Source: Leucobacter aridicollis
GTDB taxonomy: Bacteria > Actinomycetota > Actinomycetes > Actinomycetales > Microbacteriaceae
Direction of reading: 5' to 3'
Assembly: GCF_024399335.1 (NCBI RefSeq)
Contig: NZ_CP075339.1
Coordinates: forward strand, 1,922,001 to 1,986,000
Length of the DNA stretch: 64,000 nt
The translations under genes and the position numbers were made by a program. This document shows positions 8,881 to 15,467 of the stretch, piece after piece (the stretch's first letter is position 1; every line of letters begins with the position of its first letter). The notes beneath the pieces were generated by a model, which made no database searches, had not been told where the DNA came from, and saw only the letters and a list, made by a program, of their open reading frames with translations.

Positions 8881-8918
8881 AAGCTCGGGTTCCACCTCGG
8901 TGGGGCCCGAGCTTTTTT
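8881..8918 (+). terminator. Rho-independent terminator of rpsT
   Basis: AAGCTCGGG (8881-8889) pairs perfectly with CCCGAGCTT (8906-8914), followed by a T-run to 8918. It is the clearest intrinsic terminator in the window. Confidence 0.92.
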
Positions 8919-8970
8919 GTGCCAACTTCACCCGGGACTGGTCGCTACCCCGTGGTGCTCGACGCTCGCA

Positions 8971-9041
8971 ATGGGATCGACAGTATCAATGCGAACTCGG
9001 GCCTGAATCGGGATACCTTCTGCAGATCCCATGGATACTGT
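8971..9041. repeat. Two inverted word pairs in swapped order
   Basis: ATGGGATC (8971-8978) and ACAGTATC (8980-8987) each have a perfect reverse complement downstream: GATCCCAT (9025-9032) and GATACTGT (9034-9041). The order is A-B-A'-B', not the A-B-B'-A' of a hairpin, so the two stems interlock as a pseudoknot or exclude each other. They lie between the rpsT terminator and the holA stop, and no gene is visible there. Confidence 0.7.
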
Positions 9042-9064
9042 GCGGGTCATCGGGCAGCAGAAGG

Positions 9065-9124
9065 CTGGGCTGGGCCGGGCCGGGCTGGGCCGGGCCGGGC
9101 CGGGCCGGGCCGGGCCGGGCTGGG
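9065..9124. repeat. Twelve tandem copies of CYGGG
   Basis: Twelve uninterrupted 5-bp units run from 9065 to 9124: eight CCGGG and four CTGGG (units 1, 2, 5 and 12). The array ends four bases before the holA stop codon. The plus strand has twelve GGG runs two bases apart, a textbook G-quadruplex pattern; the minus strand is the C-rich partner. Confidence 0.95.
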
Positions 9125-9127
9125 CCC

Positions 9128-10126
9128 CTACGAGTCGCGACCGCGGAGCGACACGAACGTCACGAACCGCTCAATCGCGTACTCGGGGTCGCGGCTGCCG
9201 CCCTTCAACTGCCATTCGGTCTCAGCCGCGAGGTCGATAGCGCGCGCAAGGTCTTCCTCACGCCAGCCCCGAATGTCTTTCAACGCACGATCGACCATCC
9301 ACGGCGCCATGCCGAACTGTTTGGCAAGCTGCCCCGAGGATCCGCGCGCGCCAAACACCCGCGCCATACCGCGGAGCTTCATGTTGATCACGGCGAGGAT
9401 CGGGATCGGAGAGGTGCCACCCAACATCGCCTGGCGAAGCAGCAGCAGAGCGTCTGCCCGTTTCCCGGCAACCGCGGCGTCAGCGACTTTAAAGCCACTC
9501 GCCTCGACGCGTCCCTCTGTCGCGCGGTTCACATGATCTTCGGTGATCTCCCGCCCAACGTCAGACACGAGCTGCGCGCAGGCGCCCGCGAGTTCGGTGA
9601 CGCTGCCTGACGAGTAGGCGGCTGCGAGCATGCGAACAGCCCCTGGCGTCGCGCGGGCCTGTAGCCTGCGAAACTCGGCCTGAGCGAACGCCAGGCGATC
9701 CTGGTCTTTCTTCAACTCGGGGCACAGCACCTCAACCGCACCCTGCGTCTTACGCACTGCATCGAGCAGCGCTTTTCCGCGCTGGCCAGTGGTGTGCCGC
9801 AGCAGAAGAGTCGTGTCGTCTGCCGGGTCTGCGATGTACCGCTTCGCGTCCTCGATGAACGCGTCGGAGCACTTCTCAACACCTGTCACACGAATGAGTC
9901 GCGGCTCCGCGAAAAGCGACGGGCTCGCGATCGTGAAGAGCTCGCCAGCACCATAGCTTGCGGCGTCGACGTCGTGCACCTCGAGCTCAGCGTTCGCCTC
10001 GCGGAGCATCTCGCGAATGCGCTGCGAAGCGCGGTCGGCGAAGAACTCCTCGGGGCCGCTTACGAGCACCACTGGTGCCGGAGTCACGTCGGTCCATTCA
10101 ACCTTGGAGATCTTTGCTGTTGCCAC
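9128..10126 (-). CDS. holA: DNA polymerase III delta subunit
   Basis: HolA is the clamp-loader subunit that opens the sliding clamp during replication. The 332-residue length is normal. Typical stretches are the N-terminal PVVLVSGPEEFFADRA, the region around TTLLLRHTTGQRGKALLDAVRK, and the C-terminal collar part with ILAVINMKLRGMARVFGARG and APWMVDRALKDIRGW. The GTG at 10126 is preceded, six bases away, by TAGTCT, a leaderless-type promoter. In relatives holA usually follows comEC directly; here the siderophore-uptake block lies between them. The 3' end abuts the CYGGG repeat array. Confidence 0.95.
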   Translation of the reverse strand: MATAKISKVEWTDVTPAPVVLVSGPEEFFADRASQRIREMLREANAELEVHDVDAASYGAGELFTIASPSLFAEPRLIRVTGVEKCSDAFIEDAKRYIADPADDTTLLLRHTTGQRGKALLDAVRKTQGAVEVLCPELKKDQDRLAFAQAEFRRLQARATPGAVRMLAAAYSSGSVTELAGACAQLVSDVGREITEDHVNRATEGRVEASGFKVADAAVAGKRADALLLLRQAMLGGTSPIPILAVINMKLRGMARVFGARGSSGQLAKQFGMAPWMVDRALKDIRGWREEDLARAIDLAAETEWQLKGGSRDPEYAIERFVTFVSLRGRDS

Positions 10127-10132
10127 GCGTCC

Positions 10133-10138
10133 AGACTA
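10133..10138 (-). promoter_or_regulatory. Candidate leaderless -10 of holA
   Basis: On the minus strand TAGTCT is followed by exactly six bases (GGACGC) and the GTG start of holA. The same hexamer at the same spacing precedes ftsY. Confidence 0.55.
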
Positions 10139-10231
10139 CCGCCAGCCTCCGACACTGGGTCGCCAACGAGCAGCACCTCGCGTCAAGTCACGCACGGATC
10201 TCACGAGTAGCACCGATACATCAGATTAATG

Positions 10232-10250
10232 TAAGGTAAACCTAACTAGA
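10232..10250 (+). promoter_or_regulatory. DtxR/IdeR-type iron box
   Basis: TAAGGTAAACCTAACTAGA agrees at 13 of 19 positions with the consensus TTAGGTTAGSCTAACCTAA. The core AGGT...CCTAAC is intact and the downstream half is weaker. It ends 19 bases before the araC start and covers the core promoter region. Binding of iron-loaded IdeR/DtxR would block transcription, linking the regulator gene to iron starvation. Confidence 0.75.
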
Positions 10251-10269
10251 TTGCATTCGCGAGGGACAC

Positions 10270-11109
10270 ATGACGCTGCTTGACACTCGGCCGGCCACGG
10301 CCCCGGCGATAGGCCTGGACGACTCCCCCCACGAAGCAAGACGCACCGACGACGCACACGGCGGCGAGCGGTTCGTCGCCGCGCCGTACCTCCTCACGAC
10401 AAGTGTGCTGCGCCCCGCCGAGGCCGTGACATGGACCCCGCACAGCCACCCGGAGCACGAACTCCTCTGGACGGACCGCGGCGTTGTGACGATGTTCGCC
10501 GACGGCAAGCAGTGGACCGTCACTCCGGGGGTTGGTCTCTGGCTCCCAGCCGGGACGATGCACGAAGGCTCCTCACGGGAGGACACCGATGTGCGCACGA
10601 CATACTTCGATCCAGGTCTCTGGGAGAAGTCCTGGGAACGCCCCGTCGCGGTACGCCTCCAACCGGCAGCGCGCGAGCTCCTGCTCTACCTCAAACACGC
10701 AACCATGTCGGTTGAGCAGCGTGTCCGCGCTCAGGCGGTGTGCGTCGACATGCTCGAGCTCACCGACGGCGTCAGACTCGACATCCCGCTCCCCGAGGAC
10801 CCGCGGCTTGCGCTACTCGTCGAGATGATCCTCAGCGATCCTGCCGACGACAGGTCACTCGAGCAATGGGCGTCGATGCTGAACATGACCTCCCGCACCC
10901 TCACCAGAGCTTTCAGCGCCGAGGTCGCCATGAGCTTCGCGCAGTGGCGAAGGCTCGTTCGGATGCGCGCCGCGCTCGGCCAGCTCTCCGACGGGCTCAC
11001 CGTGAAGTCGGTCGCCCGCAGGGTCGGCTACAGCACGACGAGCGCATTCGTGACAGCGTTCCGTAAGACCGTTGGCTGCACGCCCGGGGAACTGTCCGGG
11101 CGGCTGTAA
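10270..11109 (+). CDS. AraC-family regulator with cupin sensor domain
   Basis: A 279-residue regulator. The N-terminal half has a cupin-like sensor fold with HSHPEHELLWTDRGVVTMF and the LPAGTMHEG loop. The C-terminal 100 residues carry two AraC helix-turn-helices: RSLEQWASMLNMTSRTLTRAF and the second around VKSVARRVGYSTTSAF. It starts at the ATG 10270, with GAGGGA upstream. It heads a plus-strand block of siderophore-uptake genes and has an iron box in its promoter. The likely role is to activate the transporter under iron starvation, perhaps when a ferric siderophore binds the cupin, as described for some AraC regulators of siderophore uptake. The ligand is unknown. Confidence 0.9.
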   Translation: MTLLDTRPATAPAIGLDDSPHEARRTDDAHGGERFVAAPYLLTTSVLRPAEAVTWTPHSHPEHELLWTDRGVVTMFADGKQWTVTPGVGLWLPAGTMHEGSSREDTDVRTTYFDPGLWEKSWERPVAVRLQPAARELLLYLKHATMSVEQRVRAQAVCVDMLELTDGVRLDIPLPEDPRLALLVEMILSDPADDRSLEQWASMLNMTSRTLTRAFSAEVAMSFAQWRRLVRMRAALGQLSDGLTVKSVARRVGYSTTSAFVTAFRKTVGCTPGELSGRL

Positions 11110-11142
11110 CCGGGACGACCGCGCCCCCTGGGCGCACGCAAG

Positions 11143-11174
11143 ACGTGCTGTCCGGAACGAAACACGACCTGTCC
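11143..11174 (+). promoter_or_regulatory. Two direct repeats 21 bp apart
   Basis: ACGTGCTGTCC (11143-11153) and ACGACCTGTCC (11164-11174) match at 9 of 11 positions and start exactly 21 bp apart, two helical turns. AraC-family activators commonly bind such paired direct repeats. They lie about 95 bases before the first permease gene and after araC. Confidence 0.45.
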
Positions 11175-11268
11175 CCACACCGCAGCATCACCGCAATAGC
11201 CTCGATGCGGGAGGCCACGACCACGGCTTCTCGCTGCCCCGCCGCGAACCTGGAGGCCCGTCGACAGC

Positions 11269-12321
11269 ATGACAGTCACCGCCCCTGACGTGCGGGCCGC
11301 GCGATCCGCGAACGGCCTCGCACACACAAACCTCTCCCGCACGCTGATCCTGCTCGGTATCCTAGTCTCGCTCGTCGTGATCGCGCTCGCGAGCGTCGTC
11401 ATCGGATCTCGCGAGATCCCTGTCACCGTTGTCTGGGACGCAATCTTCGCTCCCGCAGACGTCGAAGACCATTTCGTGGTGCGCGACCTCAGGATCCCGC
11501 GCACTGTCGTTGCAGTTGTCGTAGCCTCGGCGCTTGGCGTAGCAGGCGCACTCATTCAGGCGCTCACTCGCAACCCGCTCGCCGATCCGGGAATCCTCGG
11601 TGTGAACGCTGGAGCTTCCTTCGCTGTCGCAGTCGGCGTCGGCGCATTCGGTGTCGCGACTATCTCGCACTACATCTGGTTCGCATTCGCGGGAGCTCTG
11701 ATAGTCACAATCGGGGTCTACGCTATTGGGTCGGCCGGGCGGGGCGGGGCCGACCCGCTGCGCCTCGTCCTCGCCGGCGTCGCCCTTGGGGCAGCCTTGA
11801 GTGGCCTCACGTCGGCACTGACACTGCTCGACCCGCAGGCCTTCGACAAGATGCGAGGCTGGGGTGCAGGGACCGTCGTCGGACGGGGCCTGGATGTCGT
11901 TCTTCCCGTGCTCCCGTTTCTGGTCGTTGGACTCGTGATCGCGCTCGCGATGGCGCGGCCGCTCAACGCCATCTCGCTCGGCGAGGATCTCGCCGCGACA
12001 CTTGGAGCACACGTGCTGCGCACGAGGATCCTCGTGATTATCGCGGTCACCCTGCTCGCCGGCGGCGCGACGGCTATTGCCGGACCGATCGGGTTCATCG
12101 GCCTCATGGTGCCACACGTCGCCCGTTGGATAGTTGGGCCCGACCAGCGCTGGATCCTCGCATACACGGTGGCGCTCGCTCCGATCTTGCTCCTCGTCGC
12201 GGACATCGTTGGCAGGCTCATTATGCGCCCCGCAGAGGTGCCCGTTGGCATCGTCACCGCATTCGTTGGCGCGCCAGTTCTTATCGTTCTGATCCGCAGA
12301 AGGAAAGTGAGCAGCCTGTGA
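11269..12321 (+). CDS. Fe(III)-siderophore ABC permease, FecCD family
   Basis: A 350-residue permease with about ten membrane segments. The FecCD hallmarks are LRIPRTVVAVVVASALGVAGALIQ near 65-90, NPLADPGILGVNAGA, and the C-terminal AIAGPIGFIGLMVPHVARWIVG cytoplasmic coupling region. The ATG at 11269 has CTGGAGG upstream. It should form a heterodimer with the next gene's product, whose start overlaps its stop by four bases (GTGA). Together they form the membrane channel for ferric siderophores delivered by the lipoprotein encoded at 14427. Homologues in this position carry catecholate or hydroxamate siderophores; the type is not readable here. Confidence 0.93.
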   Translation: MTVTAPDVRAARSANGLAHTNLSRTLILLGILVSLVVIALASVVIGSREIPVTVVWDAIFAPADVEDHFVVRDLRIPRTVVAVVVASALGVAGALIQALTRNPLADPGILGVNAGASFAVAVGVGAFGVATISHYIWFAFAGALIVTIGVYAIGSAGRGGADPLRLVLAGVALGAALSGLTSALTLLDPQAFDKMRGWGAGTVVGRGLDVVLPVLPFLVVGLVIALAMARPLNAISLGEDLAATLGAHVLRTRILVIIAVTLLAGGATAIAGPIGFIGLMVPHVARWIVGPDQRWILAYTVALAPILLLVADIVGRLIMRPAEVPVGIVTAFVGAPVLIVLIRRRKVSSL

Positions 12322-13397
12322 TCGACAGCTCAGACTCGGCGCTCACTCCTGCCCCGCGCATCGATTTTGGGCGAAAGGTCAGGCGACTCCGGTTGCTGAA
12401 CGCGTGGGTTCGCGTCGACGTCCGCGTAGCCGGCGTCTGCGTGCTGCTTGCAGCACTCGCAGTCGTGATCGGAGTCGCTTCCCTCACGAACGGCGAGTAT
12501 CCGCTCACGGTCAGGCAGGTGTGGGAGGCGCTCACCTCCGGCGTGACCGATTTCACCCATACAGTTGTCGTGGAGTGGCGGATGCCGCGCGCACTCGCCG
12601 CGATCACCTTCGGCGCCGCGCTTGGCGCGAGCGGCGCCGTGTTCCAGTCGCTCACACGAAACCCGCTCGCGAGCCCTGACATCCTCGGGTTCTCGTCGGG
12701 CGCTTACACCGGGGCGATCGTCGTGATGATCGTATTCGGCGGTAACTACGTCGATGTCGCAATAGGCGCGTTCGTCGGCGGACTCGCATCCGCGGCAGTC
12801 GTGTACCTCCTCGCGTTCAAGGGTGGGGTGCAGGGATTCAGGCTCATCATCTCCGGTATCGCCGTGTCTGCAATGCTCAGCTCGTTGAACACCTGGCTGA
12901 CCCTGACCGCTGATCTCGACACAGCCCTCGTCGCTGCAGTCTGGGGCGCAGGGTCGCTCAACGGCATGACCTGGTCACAGACAGGGCTCGGCAGCCTCCT
13001 CGTGGTGGTGCTGCTCATCGTGACTCTGGCGTTCGCTCGCCCGCTGCGTCAGCTTGAGCTCGGGGACGACGCGGCGCAGGCGCTTGGCGTGCGCGTTGAG
13101 CCGGCCCGCCTCGCGCTCATGCTCGCGTCGGTCGGGCTCATCGCCGTCGTTACCGCTGCGGCAGGACCGATATCCTTCATCGCACTCGCTGCCCCACAGA
13201 TTGCCAGGCGCGTCACCGGCTCGGCGGGCGTCTCCGTCCTCTCCTCGGCAATGATGGGTGCCGTCCTGCTGTCAGCTTCAGACTTCGTCGCACTTCATGC
13301 GCTGCCAGCCATGCTTCCAGTCGGCACCGTCACCGTTGTGATCGGCGGCGGATACCTCATCTGGCTACTCATCTACGAAGCGCGGCGTCGAGGCTAG
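12318..13397 (+). CDS. Fe(III)-siderophore ABC permease, FecCD family
   Basis: The second permease of the importer, 359 residues with about nine or ten membrane segments. FecCD features are WRMPRALAAITFGAALGASGAVFQ, NPLASPDILGFSSGA and the late AAGPISFIALAAPQIARRVTG. The N-terminal 50 residues are charged and lie before the first span. The start is the GTG at 12318, overlapping the TGA of the first permease. The open frame extends upstream to 12126, but that part only repeats the first permease gene in another frame. A 66-base gap separates it from the ATPase gene. Confidence 0.92.
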   Translation: MIDSSDSALTPAPRIDFGRKVRRLRLLNAWVRVDVRVAGVCVLLAALAVVIGVASLTNGEYPLTVRQVWEALTSGVTDFTHTVVVEWRMPRALAAITFGAALGASGAVFQSLTRNPLASPDILGFSSGAYTGAIVVMIVFGGNYVDVAIGAFVGGLASAAVVYLLAFKGGVQGFRLIISGIAVSAMLSSLNTWLTLTADLDTALVAAVWGAGSLNGMTWSQTGLGSLLVVVLLIVTLAFARPLRQLELGDDAAQALGVRVEPARLALMLASVGLIAVVTAAAGPISFIALAAPQIARRVTGSAGVSVLSSAMMGAVLLSASDFVALHALPAMLPVGTVTVVIGGGYLIWLLIYEARRRG

Positions 13398-13463
13398 CCC
13401 GCGCCGCCTACCGCGACCCGCTCGACCCGCCCCAGGGTCCATATCGAATGTGAAAGCGTATCA

Positions 13464-14333
13464 ATGCCTGAACTCACGCACTCCTCCCTTCGCGTCGACA
13501 ACGCCACGATCGGCTACGACCACAAAACGATCTCGACTGACCTCTCAGTAGATATCCCGGACGGTTCCTTCACCGTCATCGTCGGCCCGAATGCATGCGG
13601 CAAGTCGACATTGCTGCGGGCGCTCTCTCGACTCCTGAAGCCCACAGCGGGCAGTGTGTTGCTCGACGGCAGGAGCATCTCGTGGTATCGAGCAAAGGAG
13701 GTCGCTCGGCGGCTCGGCCTGCTCCCCCAGACCTCGCTCGCGCCAGACGGGATCACCGTCGCCGACCTTGTCGCGCGCGGCCGGTACCCACACCAGGGCC
13801 TCATCAGGCAGTGGACTGAGAAGGACGAGCGCGCCGTACTCAGCGCGATGGCGGCGACAGGGGTGACGGAGCTGTCCCCCCGGCTTGTCGATGAGCTCTC
13901 AGGCGGACAACGCCAGCGCGTCTGGGTCGCGATGGTGCTGGCGCAACAGACCGAGCTCCTGCTGCTCGACGAGCCCACCACGTTCCTCGACATCGCCCAC
14001 CAGATCGAGCTGCTCGAGCTGTTCACTGACCTCAACCTCGCTGGGAACACCCTCGTCGCGGTGCTCCACGATCTGAACCAGGCGGCACGCTACGGGACGC
14101 ACCTTATCGCGATGAAGGATGGCCGGATCGTCGCGCAGGGCGCTCCGGAAGAGATCGTGACAGAAGCGCTGGTCTCTGAGGTCTTCGGACTCGCGTGCCG
14201 AGTGGTGCCTGATCCTGTGGCCGGCACCCCCACAGTCGTGCCGCTGGGCCGCGACCGGTCTCGCGGAGCTGCGACGAGTCCCGAACGCGATGCAGCGAGT
14301 CCCCCTCGCGAATCACTCCCTGAATACCGTTAA
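13464..14333 (+). CDS. Fe(III)-siderophore ABC transporter ATP-binding protein
   Basis: A 289-residue FepC/FecE-type ATPase that powers the two permeases encoded just upstream. Walker A is GPNACGKST at 41-49, with Ala where Gly is more usual. The signature LSGGQRQRVW starts at 145 and Walker B LLLLDEPTTFLD at 165, followed by the H-loop VLHDLNQAARYGTH. The C-terminal 40 residues are Arg/Ser/Pro-rich and look like a tail. The ATG at 13464 has only a weak GAAAG upstream. A small hairpin lies between this gene and the binding-protein gene, in the same direction. Confidence 0.93.
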   Translation: MPELTHSSLRVDNATIGYDHKTISTDLSVDIPDGSFTVIVGPNACGKSTLLRALSRLLKPTAGSVLLDGRSISWYRAKEVARRLGLLPQTSLAPDGITVADLVARGRYPHQGLIRQWTEKDERAVLSAMAATGVTELSPRLVDELSGGQRQRVWVAMVLAQQTELLLLDEPTTFLDIAHQIELLELFTDLNLAGNTLVAVLHDLNQAARYGTHLIAMKDGRIVAQGAPEEIVTEALVSEVFGLACRVVPDPVAGTPTVVPLGRDRSRGAATSPERDAASPPRESLPEYR

Positions 14334-14347
14334 GTATGGGCCCCAAG

Positions 14348-14364
14348 GGCTCACATCATGAGCC
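14348..14364 (+). other. Intercistronic hairpin before the binding-protein gene
   Basis: GGCTCA (14348-14353) pairs with TGAGCC (14359-14364) around a 5-base loop. It lies between the ATPase and the lipoprotein gene and covers an in-frame ATG at 14358, which speaks against that ATG as a start. It may affect the relative amounts of the two products. Confidence 0.4.
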
Positions 14365-14426
14365 TTCAGGGCTCCACTCAATTCAGGCCCGTCTCCCCGG
14401 GCTATCGCTTGTCAGCAAGGACACAC

Positions 14427-15467
14427 ATGCCATTCGTATCCACATCTACGTCTCCCACCGCTCGGAGAACAGCGACTCGTCGTCGTGCGTGCGCGCTTCT
14501 CGGGGCAACCGTCGCCGTTGGTCTACTCGCCGGTTGCGCAAGCGGCCCACCTGCCTCTGACGGGGCGGCGCCGGCTGCATCGTCGGCATCGTCGGAGACC
14601 ATCGACTTCGAGTACGAGGGCTACTCTGCGGAGATTCCGGACGAGCCGAAGCGGGTCGTTGTGCTCGACAGCCGCAGCGGACTCGAAATGGCGCTGCTCG
14701 CTGACTACCCGCTCGTTGCGACGGCATACGGCACCGACAGTCCGCTCTCCCCACTCATCGATGATGACGTCGCCCATCTGAAGAACACCGCGTTTGACTT
14801 GAACCGCGAAGAGATTGCGTCGTACGACCCCGACCTCATCGTCGTAGGCGTCGGGTGGTGGAACTTCTACGAGGGCGAGGACTTCAAGCTCGACGAGATT
14901 GCGCCCGTACTCGCCGTCAACGACGGCCTTGACGTCGAGGGCGCCTCCGCTGAGAACCCGTTCGAGGCGATGACTGCTCAGCTCGAGCTCCTTGGCCGGG
15001 AAGACAAGGCTGAGGAAGCGATCGCGGGTTACGAGCAGGCACTCGCGACCGCCAAGGACCGAATCGGATCCTACGCAGACGGCAAGGTTGCATCGGTCAT
15101 TCACTCGCCGGTCGACAATTTCACCGTCATCTCAGACGAGTCGATCTACATGACCGTACTCCCCGAGCTCGGATTCACGATCCTCGAGAGCGAAGAGATC
15201 AATGCCGCACCGCCGAACCCGAACGGTATCGGCCACATGCTCAGTTACGAGAACGCCGTCAGCGTGTTCTCGGATACCGACATGCTGCTCGTCTACAAGG
15301 ACAACGTCGCCGCGGACCTCGACCCGCTATTGAAGCGCGTGCCTGCGGTGGAGAAGGGAAACTGGATCGACGGCAACCTCGCCGAACGCTTCGGTTTCGC
15401 GCTCACCTACACGAGCTTCGTCAACGGGATCGCTGACGCCGTCGAGGGGTTCGCCGACTTCTCCTAA
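14427..15467 (+). CDS. Fe(III)-siderophore-binding lipoprotein
   Basis: A 346-residue extracytoplasmic binding protein of the FepB/FhuD type. The ATG at 14427 has AAGGA six bases upstream and gives a signal peptide with an Arg-rich start (RRTATRRR), a hydrophobic stretch and the lipobox LLAGC with lipidated Cys37. The mature part begins with a Ser/Ala linker, then IPDEPKRVVVLD, DREEI-like NREEIASYDPDLIVVG and a C-terminal FGFALTYTSFVNGIADAV. The protein should capture ferric siderophore and hand it to the FecCD permeases. No siderophore biosynthesis gene is in the window, so the ligand may come from other organisms or from another locus. Its stop overlaps the comEC stop on the other strand. 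Confidence 0.93.
   Translation: MPFVSTSTSPTARRTATRRRACALLGATVAVGLLAGCASGPPASDGAAPAASSASSETIDFEYEGYSAEIPDEPKRVVVLDSRSGLEMALLADYPLVATAYGTDSPLSPLIDDDVAHLKNTAFDLNREEIASYDPDLIVVGVGWWNFYEGEDFKLDEIAPVLAVNDGLDVEGASAENPFEAMTAQLELLGREDKAEEAIAGYEQALATAKDRIGSYADGKVASVIHSPVDNFTVISDESIYMTVLPELGFTILESEEINAAPPNPNGIGHMLSYENAVSVFSDTDMLLVYKDNVAADLDPLLKRVPAVEKGNWIDGNLAERFGFALTYTSFVNGIADAVEGFADFS

Noticed and set aside
9065..9124. CYGGG array as a CRISPR
   Set aside because: The unit is 5 bp with no spacers and there are no cas genes.
8841..9610. Short frames through the CYGGG array giving Ala-Gly-Pro-Gly-Arg repeats
   Set aside because: They overlap rpsT and holA in other frames, and have no ribosome binding site or conserved part outside the repeat.
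14358..14426. Earlier start for the siderophore-binding lipoprotein
   Set aside because: It would place 23 residues before the signal peptide, the ATG lies in a hairpin, and 14427 has an AAGGA site.
10270..15467. Siderophore biosynthesis cluster
   Set aside because: Only regulator, permeases, ATPase and binding protein are present; no NRPS or NIS synthetase.
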